Source of the DNA: Actinomycetes bacterium
Lineage (GTDB): Bacteria; Actinomycetota; Actinomycetes; Propionibacteriales; Propionibacteriaceae
Reading direction: 5' to 3'
Assembly: GCA_023460935.1 (NCBI GenBank)
Contig: JAEWOI010000017.1
Location: 19,042 to 83,041 of the forward strand
DNA: 64,000 bases
The notes below the pieces were generated by a model, which did no database searches, was not told where the DNA came from, and was given only the letters and a program-made list of their open reading frames with translations. A program made the translations under genes and the position numbers. Shown here piece after piece: positions 28,270 to 37,166 of the stretch; positions within the stretch are counted from its first letter, which is position 1, and the number at the start of each line of letters is the position of its first letter.

Positions 28270-29904
28270 GTGGACGCCATCACCCGAGTTCCCCAGCCAG
28301 CCAACGAGCCGGTGCGCAGCTATGCGCCGGGCAGCGCGGAGCGGGCCAGCCTGAAGCGCACGCTCGACCTTCTCGCCGAGGAGCCGGTGGACGTGTTCGG
28401 CGTGATCGGGGACGGCTGGACGCCCCGTCCTGGCGGCGTGGTGCACGAGGTCCGGATGCCATCTGACCACTCCACGCTGCTCGCGCGGGTGCACCAGACC
28501 ACGGCGGTCGACGCAGCGGCGGCGGTCGACGCGGCGCAGGCAGCGAAGGCGGAGTGGGCGGCGACCCCGTTCGACGAGCGGGCTGCGGTGTTCCTGCGCG
28601 CGGCCGAGCTGCTGGCCGGCCCCCAGCGCGACGAGTTGAACGCCGCCACCATGCTGGGCCAGGGCAAGACGGTGCAGCAGGCCGAGATCGACTCGGCCTG
28701 CGAGCTGATCGACTTCCTGCGGTTCAACGTCGCCTTCGCCAGGGAGCTGTACGCCAACCAGCCGGTGAGCTCGGCCGGGATGTGGAACCGCATGGACTAC
28801 CGGCCGCTGGACGGCTTCGTCTACGCGATCACCCCGTTCAACTTCACCGCGATCGCCGGCAACCTCCCCACCGCGCCGGCGCTGATGGGCAACACGGTGG
28901 TCTGGAAGCCGGCGCTCACCCAGACCTTCGCCGCGCACCTGTGGATGCAGTTGCTGCAGGCAGCCGGCCTGCCCGACGGGGTGATCAACATGGTGCCGGG
29001 ACACGGCGCCGAGGTCTCCAGCGCCGCCCTCTCGCACCCCGACCTCGCCGGCATCCACTTCACCGGCTCGACCCGGGTCTTCCAGAGCCTGTGGAGCGAG
29101 GTGGGCGCCAACATCAGCCGCTACCGGGCCTACCCGCGGCTGGTGGGGGAGACCGGCGGCAAGGACTTCGTGGTGGCGCACCCCTCCGCCGACCCGGGCG
29201 CCCTGGTCACGGCGCTGATCCGGGGTGCTTTCGAGTACTCCGGCCAGAAATGCTCCGCGGCGTCGCGGGCCTACCTGCCGCGCAGCCTCTGGGAGCTGGT
29301 CCGCGACGAGCTGGTGGAGCAGACCGAGGCGCTGGCTGTCGGCGACGTGCGCGACTTCGCCAACTTCACTTCCGCGGTGATCGACGAGCGGGCCTTCGAC
29401 AAGCTTTCCGACGCCATCGAGCGGGCGCGCTCGGCAGCCGACGCCGAGGTGATCGCCGGTGGCACCTGCGACCGCAGCGAGGGCTGGTTCGTCCGGCCGA
29501 CGCTGATCACCTCGGACAACCCGAGGCAGGACATTTTCACCACCGAGTACTTCGGGCCGATCCTCGCGATCTTCGTGTACGAGGACGAGGAGTATGACGA
29601 AGTACTACAGCTGATCGATCAGACCTCTGCCTACGCGCTCACCGGCGCGGTGTTCGCCGACGACCGCGCCGCGGTGCAGCGGGCTGCGCAGGTGCTGCGG
29701 CACGCCGCCGGCAACTTCTACGTCAACGACAAGCCGACCGGTGCTGTCGTCGGCCAGCAGCCCTTCGGCGGCAGCCGCGCGTCCGGCACCAACGACAAGG
29801 CCGGCTCGCTGTGGAACCTGATGCGCTGGGTGAGCCCCCGCTCCATCAAGGAGACCCTGGTGCCGCCGACCGCGACCGGCTACCCCCACATGCTGCCCGA
29901 ATGA
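28270..29904 (+). CDS. pruA: L-glutamate gamma-semialdehyde dehydrogenase (1-pyrroline-5-carboxylate dehydrogenase)
   Basis: A 544-residue aldehyde dehydrogenase of the PruA type, which oxidises glutamate semialdehyde from proline breakdown to glutamate with NAD+. The catalytic cysteine is C328 (SGQKCSAASR) and the general base E294 (LVGETGGKDF). The NAD-binding region holds FTGSTRVFQSLW, and the C-terminal FGGSRASGTNDKAG matches the family. It is a single-domain enzyme, not fused to proline dehydrogenase, and no putA/prodh gene is adjacent. The start is GTG at 28270. An aldo/keto reductase gene follows after 11 bases and is probably co-transcribed. Confidence 0.95.
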   Translation: MDAITRVPQPANEPVRSYAPGSAERASLKRTLDLLAEEPVDVFGVIGDGWTPRPGGVVHEVRMPSDHSTLLARVHQTTAVDAAAAVDAAQAAKAEWAATPFDERAAVFLRAAELLAGPQRDELNAATMLGQGKTVQQAEIDSACELIDFLRFNVAFARELYANQPVSSAGMWNRMDYRPLDGFVYAITPFNFTAIAGNLPTAPALMGNTVVWKPALTQTFAAHLWMQLLQAAGLPDGVINMVPGHGAEVSSAALSHPDLAGIHFTGSTRVFQSLWSEVGANISRYRAYPRLVGETGGKDFVVAHPSADPGALVTALIRGAFEYSGQKCSAASRAYLPRSLWELVRDELVEQTEALAVGDVRDFANFTSAVIDERAFDKLSDAIERARSAADAEVIAGGTCDRSEGWFVRPTLITSDNPRQDIFTTEYFGPILAIFVYEDEEYDEVLQLIDQTSAYALTGAVFADDRAAVQRAAQVLRHAAGNFYVNDKPTGAVVGQQPFGGSRASGTNDKAGSLWNLMRWVSPRSIKETLVPPTATGYPHMLPE

Positions 29905-29915
29905 AGGAGAGCCAG

Positions 29916-30908
29916 ATGGAGCATCGTCAACTCGGCCGCACCGGACGTGAGGTGTCGGCGATCGGGCTGGGCACCTGGCAGCTGGGCGCTGACTGGGGCA
30001 ACGTGAGCGAGGCCGAGGCCGTGGCCGTGCTCGAGGCCGCCACCGGGACCGGGGTCGACCTGTTCGACACCGCTGATGTCTACGGCGACGGCCGCAGCGA
30101 GTCACTGATCGGCCGCTTCCTCGCCGAGCGCCCGGCGCTGTCGGTCACGGTCGCGACGAAGATGGGCCGGCGGGTGGCGCAGGAGCCGGCGAACTACACC
30201 CCGGACAACTTCCGGGCCTGGACCGAGCGCTCCCGCCGCAACCTTGGCGTGGGCACCCTCGACCTCGTGCAGTTGCACTGCCCGCCGACCGCGGTGATCG
30301 AGGACGACGCCACCTATGCAGCTCTCGACGACCTGGTCGCCGAAGGTGTGATCGCAGCCTATGGGGTGTCGGTGGAAACCTGTGGGCAGGCGCTCGCAGT
30401 CATCGCCCGGCCCAACGTGACCAACGTCCAGATCATCTTCAACCCGTTCCGGCTGAAGCCCCTTGACGAGGTGCTGCCGGCTGCCGAGGAGCGCGGGGTG
30501 GCGGTCTTCGCCCGGGTGCCGCTGGCCTCGGGGCTGCTGTCCGGCCGGTACACGGCGGCGACCACCTTCGCAGCGGACGACCACCGCACCTACAACCGGC
30601 ACGGGGAGTCCTTCGACCGGGGCGAGACCTTCTCCGGTGTCGACTTCGGGACGGGCCTCGAAGCAGCGCGCCGGCTCGCCGCCGCGCTTCCGGCCGAGGT
30701 GCCGCTACCGGCAGCGACCCTGGCCTGGATCGCGTCCCGGCCCGGCGTCACCACCGTCATCCCCGGCGCCCGCAACGCCGACCAGGCCCGCGCCAACACC
30801 GCTGCGGCCGCCCTGCTGGACGGCGGCTTCGACCTGGCAGCCTTCGACGCTGCCGTCCACGAGGTCTACGACGACCTGCTCAGGGCGTCCGTCCACCCGA
30901 ACTGGTAG
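29916..30908 (+). CDS. Aldo/keto reductase
   Basis: A 330-residue NADPH-dependent oxidoreductase of the AKR superfamily. The catalytic tetrad is visible: D51, Y56 (FDTADVYGDG), K82 (VATKMG) and H121 (DLVQLHCPP). The C-terminal NADPH-binding part has TTVIPGARNADQARAN. Many such proteins act on aldehydes or open-chain sugars; the substrate here is unknown. AAGGAGA lies 5 bases before the ATG. It follows pruA by 11 bases, so it may help handle reactive aldehydes. The 40-base gap to the convergent DUF2505-type gene has no clear hairpin. Confidence 0.92.
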   Translation: MEHRQLGRTGREVSAIGLGTWQLGADWGNVSEAEAVAVLEAATGTGVDLFDTADVYGDGRSESLIGRFLAERPALSVTVATKMGRRVAQEPANYTPDNFRAWTERSRRNLGVGTLDLVQLHCPPTAVIEDDATYAALDDLVAEGVIAAYGVSVETCGQALAVIARPNVTNVQIIFNPFRLKPLDEVLPAAEERGVAVFARVPLASGLLSGRYTAATTFAADDHRTYNRHGESFDRGETFSGVDFGTGLEAARRLAAALPAEVPLPAATLAWIASRPGVTTVIPGARNADQARANTAAAALLDGGFDLAAFDAAVHEVYDDLLRASVHPNW

Positions 30909-30948
30909 CGCGCCCGATCAAGGACCCAAACCGTCGTCGTCGGCGGTC

Positions 30949-31437
30949 TCAGTCCACTTTGTGAGCCCGGCCGGCGAGGTACTCCTCGCCGACGCGCTGC
31001 TGCACTTCCAGCGCCTCGAGCAGCGCCGGGGCGGCCTGCTTGGCCAGGCTCGAGCCCAGCACGGGGATGCGCACGTTGAGTTCGCCGGTGTAGGTCAGCA
31101 GCGAGCCGCGGCCACCGGGGGCGAGGCGGACGGTGCCGACCAGGTCGACGGGCATCCCCTCGACGGTGACCAGGGTTGCGCCGGTGCGGCCCTCGCCGTT
31201 GGCGGAGGCTTCCCAGGTGATCTCGTCCACCACGGTCATGGTGGGCCCGACGAACCGGGTGACCACGGACGGCGTCGGCATCACCCTGCGGGTGGACGTG
31301 CGGAGACCGTCCACGACGACCTCGTGCTCGAGCGGCGAGGTGGCCAGGCACACAGCGCGCAGGAACACGCGGTCGGTCATCATTGCGAACACCTCGGTCG
31401 CCGGGGCCGCGAAATCGTTGGTGGCGTGTATCTCCAT
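30949..31437 (-). CDS. DUF2505 family (SRPBCC fold) protein
   Basis: A 162-residue protein of the START-like DUF2505 group: MEIHATNDFAAPATEVFAMMTD at the start, a mid-section TFVGPTMTVVDEITWE-like strand pair, and the C-terminal helix with LAKQAAPALLEALEVQQRVGEEYL. The fold has a hydrophobic pocket and usually binds lipids or small ligands. No catalytic function is known. The ATG at 31437 is preferred because the domain begins there; a longer frame continues upstream across the gdh start and has no support. It is divergent from the glutamate dehydrogenase gene. Confidence 0.82.
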   Translation of the reverse strand: MEIHATNDFAAPATEVFAMMTDRVFLRAVCLATSPLEHEVVVDGLRTSTRRVMPTPSVVTRFVGPTMTVVDEITWEASANGEGRTGATLVTVEGMPVDLVGTVRLAPGGRGSLLTYTGELNVRIPVLGSSLAKQAAPALLEALEVQQRVGEEYLAGRAHKVD

Positions 31438-31495
31438 GGGCCCCAATCCTGCCCGGATAGGCTGAAAGGGCCCTAATCGCTGCGAAGGAGCAGGC

Positions 31496-34400
31496 GTGTC
31501 CAGTGTGGTTCCCGGCGTCACGGCCGGGTTGCGCGAGTCCCTGTTGAGCGCGGGTTCGGCCAACGGTCCAGCGTTCTCCAGCCTGCTGAACGCCTACCTC
31601 GTGCCGGTTCCCGAAGCCGAGCTTCCCGGCATCCAGCCCGAAGCGCTGCGAGCGACGGTCGCGGCCCACCTGGAACTGGGCGCCACTCGCCGGCCCGGTG
31701 AGCACCTGGTACGCGTGTTCACCCCCGGCGAGCTCGACGGTGTCGGCGGGGACGGTTCCACCCTCGCCCTCCTGGTCACCGACGACCGACCGTTCCTCGT
31801 CGACACCGTGACCATGGAGCTCACCGGTCAGGAGTGGAGCCTGCGTCGGCTGTACCACCCGCAGGTGAAGGCGCTCCGCGACGGGTCCGGACGACTGGCC
31901 GAACTGGACGGCGAGGGTGTTGCCGAGTCCTGGATCGCCGTGGAGGTGTACCCCCCGCTGGGCCAGTCGGCGGGATCGCTCGCGCAGGAGCTGCTGGACG
32001 GCCTGCGCAGGGCGCTCGAGGCGGTCACCGTCGCCGTCGACGACTGGCAGCCGATGCTCGCCAAGGCGCGGGCAGCCGTCGCAGAGCTGCGCTCCCGCGA
32101 CCAGGCCGACGTCGCCGTCGCCGACGCGGTGGCGCTTCTCGACTGGCTGGTCGCCGATCACTTCGTCTTCCTCGGCTACGCCGACTACACCCTCGAGGAA
32201 GGCCGGCTCGTGCCGGTTCCCGGCAGCGGCCTCGGCATCCTCCGCGGCACCACCCAGGCTGACACCGCCACCGTTCCGGCGGCCGGCGAGCGTGACCCAC
32301 TGGTGCTGGTGCGGTACCCGCACCGCTCGCCCGTGCACCGGCCCGTCTACCTGCAGCACGTGGCCACCCGCAGCTACCATCCCGACGGCAGCCTCGCTGT
32401 CGAGCGCCGTTTCCTCGGCCTGCTCGCTGCATCTGCCTACACCGAGTCGGTGGCGAACATCCCCGTTCTCGCCACCAAGGGCAACCGGCTGCTCGCCGGC
32501 AGCGGCTTCGAGCCCCATTCCTACGGGTGGAACTCGATCCGGCAGGTCATCGCCACCTACCCTCGCGACGAGCTGTTCGAGGCCGGCGTGGACGAGCTGG
32601 CGCCGATCGTCTCCGCGATCGCCGCGCTCCGCGAGCGGCGCCAGACGCGGCTGTTCCTGCGCCGGGCCCGCTACGGCGGCTTCGTCACCGCGATGGTGTT
32701 CCTGCCCCGGGACCGCTACAACACCCGCACGCGGCTCGCCATCCAGGACGTCCTGCTGGGCGAGCTGGGTGGGGTCGAGCTCGAGTTCACCACGCTGGTC
32801 AGCGAGTCCGTCCTGACCAGGCTGTTCTTCGTCGTCCGCCTCGGCCCGGACGCCCCGGCCGATCCGGACGAGGAACGGATCGCCGAACGTGTCGCGGCCG
32901 CCACCAGGAGCTGGGCGGACGAGTTCGTCGCCCTGGTGGAGAACCTGCCGAGCGAGCAGCGGGGCGTCGAGTTCAGCGAGGCCTACACCGCCGACTACCC
33001 GCCGAGGGTGGCCGTGGCCGACCTCGCCCTCGCCAACCAGCTCGGCTCGGCAGACGACCTGCGGCTGTGGCTGTCCCGTCCGCTGGAGGAGTCGGACCCG
33101 TCCGACCTGCGCCTGAAGGTGATCTGCCACCAGACGATGTCCCTCACCCAGGCCATGCCGCACCTGACCGCGCTCGGCGCGATCGTGGTCGACGAGCGGC
33201 CCTACAGCTGGGACCTGCGCGGCCAGCGGGTGATGGTCTACGACTTCGGCCTGAAGCTGCCCCAGGGCACCGACCCTTCGTCCTGGGACGCCGCGGCCGC
33301 GCGCCGCTTCCGGGACGTGTTCGTCGCCTCCTGGACCGGACGGTGCGAGGCCGACGACCTGAACCGCCTGGTGGTCTCGGCCGGGCTGGACTGGCGCCAG
33401 GTGGCCTGGCTGCGCGGCATCTCGCGCTACCTGCAGCAGGCCGGGCTCACCTTCAGCCAGGCCTACATCAGCACGGCGCTGAACAGCTACCCGGCGATCG
33501 CCGCCGGCCTGGTGGCGGCCTTCGAAGCCAAGTTCGACCCGGACGCGCCGGCGGGTGCCGACCGGCGGGCCGAGGTCGCGGCCCGGCTCGAAGCCCTGCG
33601 CGGTGACCTGGACGGGGTCGCCAGCCTCGACCACGACCGCATCCTGCGGGGCTTCCTCGCCGTGATCGACGCCGCCGTGCGCACCAACGCCTACAGCGAC
33701 AACCCGACCTGGGCGCTGAAGCTGCTCAGCCAGGAACTGCACCTGCTGCCGGAACCCCGTCCGGAGTTCGAGGTGTTCGCCTACTCCCCGCGGGTGCAGG
33801 GCGTGCACCTCCGCTTCGGCGCGGTCGCCAGGGGTGGCCTGCGGTGGTCCGACCGGCTGGAGGACTTCCGCACCGAGGTGCTCGGCCTCGTCAAGGCCCA
33901 GGAGGTCAAGAACACCGTGATCGTGCCTGCCGGGGCCAAGGGCGGCTTCGTGCCGCAACGGCTGCCGGCCGAACGGTCGGAGCGGCTCGCGGAGGGCCGG
34001 GCCTGCTACCGGCTGTTCGTCGATGCGCTGCTGAGCGTCACCGACAACATCGTCGACGGGGCGGTGGTGCCGCCGGCGCGCGTCGTGCGCTACGACCGTG
34101 ACGACCCGTACCTGGTGGTGGCGGCGGACAAGGGCACCGCCACCTTCTCCGACCTGGCCAACGAGGTCTCCCTCGAGCGCGGCTTCTGGCTGGGTGACGC
34201 CTTCGCCTCCGGCGGGTCCAGCGGCTACGACCACAAGGCGATGGGCATCACCGCCCGCGGCGCCTGGGAGTCGGTGAAGCGGCACTTCGCGGACCTGGGC
34301 CTGGACCCGGCCCGCGACGAGTTCACCTGCGTCGGCATCGGCGACATGGCCGGCGACGTGTTCGGCAACGGCATGCTGCAGTCGGACCGGCTGCGGCTGG

Positions 34401-36217
34401 TGGCGGCGTTCAACCACCAGCACGTCTTCCTCGACCCGGAGCCCGACCCCACAGCTGCCCACGCCGAGCGGCGGCGGTTGTTCGAGCTTTCCGGCTCGAC
34501 CTGGGCCGACTACGACCAGGCGCTGATCTCCACCGGCGGCGGGGTGTACCGCCGCGACGCGAAGTCGGTGCCGGTCAGCCCCCAGGTGCGGGCAGCGCTC
34601 GGCCTGCCGGAGCACGTCGCCCGGCTCACCCCGAACGAGCTCGTCAGCGCCGTCCTGCGGGCGCCGGTGGACCTGCTGTTCAACGGCGGCGTCGGCACCT
34701 TCGTCAAGGCCTCGGTAGAACCGCACTCTGCGGCCGGTGACAAGGCGAATGACCCGGTGCGGGTGGACGGCTCGCAGCTGCGCGCCCGCTGCGTGGCCGA
34801 GGGCGGCAACCTCGGCTTCACCCAGCTCGGCCGGATCGAGTACGCCCGCGGCGGCGGCCGGATCAACACCGACTTCATCGACAACTCCGCGGGCGTGGAC
34901 ACCTCCGACCACGAGGTGAACATCAAGATCCTGCTCGCCCCCGAGGTTGCCGCCGGCCGGTTGAGCACGGCCGAGCGGGACGAGCTGCTGGCGGGGATGA
35001 CCGACGAGGTGGCCCAGCTGGTGCTGGCGCACAACTTCGACCAGAACCTGGCCCTGGCGAACTCGATGTACCGCCGGGTGGCGCTGGCCGGCCAGCACGA
35101 CGCGTGGATGCGGACGCTGGAGTCGTCCGGACTGCTCGACCGTGACCTTGAGTTCCTGCCCCGCAGCGAGGAGCTGACCGCGCGGATCGCAGCCGGTGAC
35201 GGGCTCACCCGGCCCGAGCTTGCGGTGCTGCTGTCGTACACCAAGATCGCCCTCAGCCGCTGGGTGCTCGCCTCCGACCTGCCCGACGACCCCTACCTCG
35301 CCGACCGGCTGGTGCAGTACTTCCCGCAGCCACTGCGCGAGCGTTACGCCGCAGCGATGCCGAACCACCGCCTGGGTCGGGAGATCGTCACCACCGTCGC
35401 GGTCAACCGCTTCGTCAACAGCCAGGGCATCACCGCCTACCACCGGCTCTCCACCGAGACCGGCGCGGGGGTGGCCGACATCGTCCGGGCCCAGCTGGCC
35501 TCGCGCGCGATCTACGCCGTCGGGCTGGACGAGGTACGGCTGCGGCGCAGCCCGGGCCTGGCTGCGGACGTCGCCACCGAGCTGCGGGTGACGCTGCGAC
35601 GCATGGTGGAGCGTTCGACCAGGTGGCTGCTGCACCACGAACGATCGCCGCTGGACGTGGCCGCCGCCGTGGCCGAGTACGCCCCGGACGTGGCGTCGCT
35701 GCGTCCCTCGCTGGCCCGGCTGCTGCCCAGCGGCCAGGCCGCGGCCGCCGCCTCCGCAGCTGCCCGCTGGCGGACCGAGGGCGTACCGGAGGAACTCATC
35801 GAGAACCTCGCCACCGCGGGGCACGCCCATGGGCTGCTGTCGGTGGTGGACGTGGCCCACCGGCTCGACGTCGCCGCCGAACGTGTGGCCGAGGTCCACT
35901 ACCGGCTGGCCGAGGCGCTCGGCATCGACCTGCTCGTGGCCGGCATCGACGTGCTGCCGAGGCAGGTGCGCTGGGACGCCATGGCCCGCGCAGCCCTGCG
36001 GGACGACCTCCTCGCAGTGCACGCCGACCTGACGGCCACCGTGCTCGCTGCAGCATCGCCCGACGCCGCGCCAGAAACGGTCGTGGCGGCGTGGGTGGGA
36101 TCCGACCCGGCGCTGGCCAACCGGGTGGCCACCATCCGGCAGGTCGCCGACGGCGCCCCAGACGTGGCCAGGATGAACGTCGGGCTGAGCCAGGTCCGCG
36201 CCATGCTCGGCGACTGA
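31496..36217 (+). CDS. gdh: NAD-specific glutamate dehydrogenase, large (GDH180) type
   Basis: A 1573-residue enzyme of the 180-kDa NAD-GDH class, which deaminates glutamate to 2-oxoglutarate and ammonium. The long N-terminal regulatory region (ACT-like, about 1-700) includes LLVTDDRPFLVDTVTMEL and ADHFVFLGYADY. The catalytic core begins near 775 with RGGLRWSDRLEDFRTEVLGLVKAQ and continues through VPAGAKGGFV, GIGDMAGDVFGNGML and the NAD-binding and C-terminal domains. In mycobacteria this enzyme is inhibited by the FHA protein GarA, a PknG target; a PknG operon lies 9 kb away. The start is GTG at 31496, five bases after GAAGGAG. Confidence 0.96.
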   Translation: MSSVVPGVTAGLRESLLSAGSANGPAFSSLLNAYLVPVPEAELPGIQPEALRATVAAHLELGATRRPGEHLVRVFTPGELDGVGGDGSTLALLVTDDRPFLVDTVTMELTGQEWSLRRLYHPQVKALRDGSGRLAELDGEGVAESWIAVEVYPPLGQSAGSLAQELLDGLRRALEAVTVAVDDWQPMLAKARAAVAELRSRDQADVAVADAVALLDWLVADHFVFLGYADYTLEEGRLVPVPGSGLGILRGTTQADTATVPAAGERDPLVLVRYPHRSPVHRPVYLQHVATRSYHPDGSLAVERRFLGLLAASAYTESVANIPVLATKGNRLLAGSGFEPHSYGWNSIRQVIATYPRDELFEAGVDELAPIVSAIAALRERRQTRLFLRRARYGGFVTAMVFLPRDRYNTRTRLAIQDVLLGELGGVELEFTTLVSESVLTRLFFVVRLGPDAPADPDEERIAERVAAATRSWADEFVALVENLPSEQRGVEFSEAYTADYPPRVAVADLALANQLGSADDLRLWLSRPLEESDPSDLRLKVICHQTMSLTQAMPHLTALGAIVVDERPYSWDLRGQRVMVYDFGLKLPQGTDPSSWDAAAARRFRDVFVASWTGRCEADDLNRLVVSAGLDWRQVAWLRGISRYLQQAGLTFSQAYISTALNSYPAIAAGLVAAFEAKFDPDAPAGADRRAEVAARLEALRGDLDGVASLDHDRILRGFLAVIDAAVRTNAYSDNPTWALKLLSQELHLLPEPRPEFEVFAYSPRVQGVHLRFGAVARGGLRWSDRLEDFRTEVLGLVKAQEVKNTVIVPAGAKGGFVPQRLPAERSERLAEGRACYRLFVDALLSVTDNIVDGAVVPPARVVRYDRDDPYLVVAADKGTATFSDLANEVSLERGFWLGDAFASGGSSGYDHKAMGITARGAWESVKRHFADLGLDPARDEFTCVGIGDMAGDVFGNGMLQSDRLRLVAAFNHQHVFLDPEPDPTAAHAERRRLFELSGSTWADYDQALISTGGGVYRRDAKSVPVSPQVRAALGLPEHVARLTPNELVSAVLRAPVDLLFNGGVGTFVKASVEPHSAAGDKANDPVRVDGSQLRARCVAEGGNLGFTQLGRIEYARGGGRINTDFIDNSAGVDTSDHEVNIKILLAPEVAAGRLSTAERDELLAGMTDEVAQLVLAHNFDQNLALANSMYRRVALAGQHDAWMRTLESSGLLDRDLEFLPRSEELTARIAAGDGLTRPELAVLLSYTKIALSRWVLASDLPDDPYLADRLVQYFPQPLRERYAAAMPNHRLGREIVTTVAVNRFVNSQGITAYHRLSTETGAGVADIVRAQLASRAIYAVGLDEVRLRRSPGLAADVATELRVTLRRMVERSTRWLLHHERSPLDVAAAVAEYAPDVASLRPSLARLLPSGQAAAAASAAARWRTEGVPEELIENLATAGHAHGLLSVVDVAHRLDVAAERVAEVHYRLAEALGIDLLVAGIDVLPRQVRWDAMARAALRDDLLAVHADLTATVLAAASPDAAPETVVAAWVGSDPALANRVATIRQVADGAPDVARMNVGLSQVRAMLGD

Positions 36218-36234
36218 TGGGGCAGGATGGCGGG

Positions 36235-37086
36235 ATGCGGATCGACCTGCACACCCACTCCGACGTCTCCGACGGCACCGACTCCCCGGAGGCGCTGGCG
36301 GCGGCTGCGGCCGCGTCCGGGCTGGACGTGATCGCGCTCGCCGACCACGACACGTTCGACGGTCTCGGCAGGGCGGTTGCAGCCGGCGCACAGCACGGCG
36401 TCCGGGTGCTGCGGGGGATCGAGATCTCGGCAGTGCACCGCGGGGTCAGCGTGCACCTGCTGGGCTACGGCTGCCGCGAGGACGACGAGCTGCTCGGCGC
36501 AGAGCTGGCGAAGATCCGGCGCGGGCGCAGCGGCCGGGTCCCGGCGATGCTGGCCAACCTCGCCGCAGCCGGCATGCCGGTGCCGGCAGAGGTCCTGACC
36601 AGGCACGTACGGAACAGCCCGTCGGTCGGGCGGCCGCACCTCGCCGACGCCATGATCGAGCTGGGCTACGTCCGCGACCGGGCCGAGGCGTTCCGGTTGT
36701 GGCTGGCCGACGACCGGCCGATCTTCGTGCCGCGCTACGCCGCGCCGCTGGAAACGGGTCTGGACGCCGTCCGCGCCGCCGGGGGAGTGGCTGTGATCGC
36801 CCACCCGTGGGGACGGATCAGCCGCGACGAGCTGCCGTTCGGACTGCTCGCGGAACTGGCCGGAGCCGGTCGCGTGGACGGCCTGGAGGTGGACCACCAG
36901 GACCACGACGAGGCCACCCGGGACGAGCTGCGCGCCGTGGCCGGGCGGCTGGGCCTGCTGGTCACCGGGTCGTCCGACTACCACGGCAGCGGCAAGGCCG
37001 ACCACGACCTGGGCTGCAACACCACAGCTGCAGCGGCGCTGGCCGAGATCGAGGCGCTGGTGGCCGCCCGGGGCGGGGCGCTGTAG
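36235..37086 (+). CDS. PHP-domain phosphoesterase
   Basis: A 283-residue metal-dependent phosphoesterase of the PHP family (YciV/RnaAM-like). Metal ligands are visible in order: MRIDLHTHSDVSDG (H5, H7, D10), LADHDTFDG, the glutamate in RGIEIS, VIAHPWG and the closing GSSDYHG, where the aspartate and histidine complete the site. Relatives hydrolyse short 5' ends of RNA or 3',5'-nucleoside bisphosphates. The ATG at 36235 begins the domain; an in-frame ATG at 36217, overlapping the gdh stop, would add six residues. It is the second gene after gdh and precedes trpS. Confidence 0.88.
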   Translation: MRIDLHTHSDVSDGTDSPEALAAAAAASGLDVIALADHDTFDGLGRAVAAGAQHGVRVLRGIEISAVHRGVSVHLLGYGCREDDELLGAELAKIRRGRSGRVPAMLANLAAAGMPVPAEVLTRHVRNSPSVGRPHLADAMIELGYVRDRAEAFRLWLADDRPIFVPRYAAPLETGLDAVRAAGGVAVIAHPWGRISRDELPFGLLAELAGAGRVDGLEVDHQDHDEATRDELRAVAGRLGLLVTGSSDYHGSGKADHDLGCNTTAAAALAEIEALVAARGGAL

Positions 37087-37104
37087 CGCTGCCGCCAGGC
37101 GGCG

Positions 37105-37132
37105 CTGACCGGCCCTGTGGCCGGTGTAAAGT
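37105..37132 (+). promoter_or_regulatory. Candidate trpS promoter
   Basis: CTGACC (37105-37110) and TAAAGT (37127-37132) are 16 bases apart and resemble -35 and -10 boxes. The spacer contains a GGCC-ctgt-GGCC hairpin, so a terminator for the upstream gene is an alternative reading. Confidence 0.35.
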
Positions 37133-37166
37133 TCCCAGTCGGCCCTCAAGCGAAAGTAGTGCGATC

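Noticed and set aside
30866..36391. A reading frame of about 1840 codons antisense to the glutamate dehydrogenase gene
   Set aside because: It mirrors the codon pattern of gdh in very GC-rich DNA, has low-complexity arginine/glycine/valine-rich translation and no recognisable domain. The plus-strand gene has clear family motifs over its whole length.
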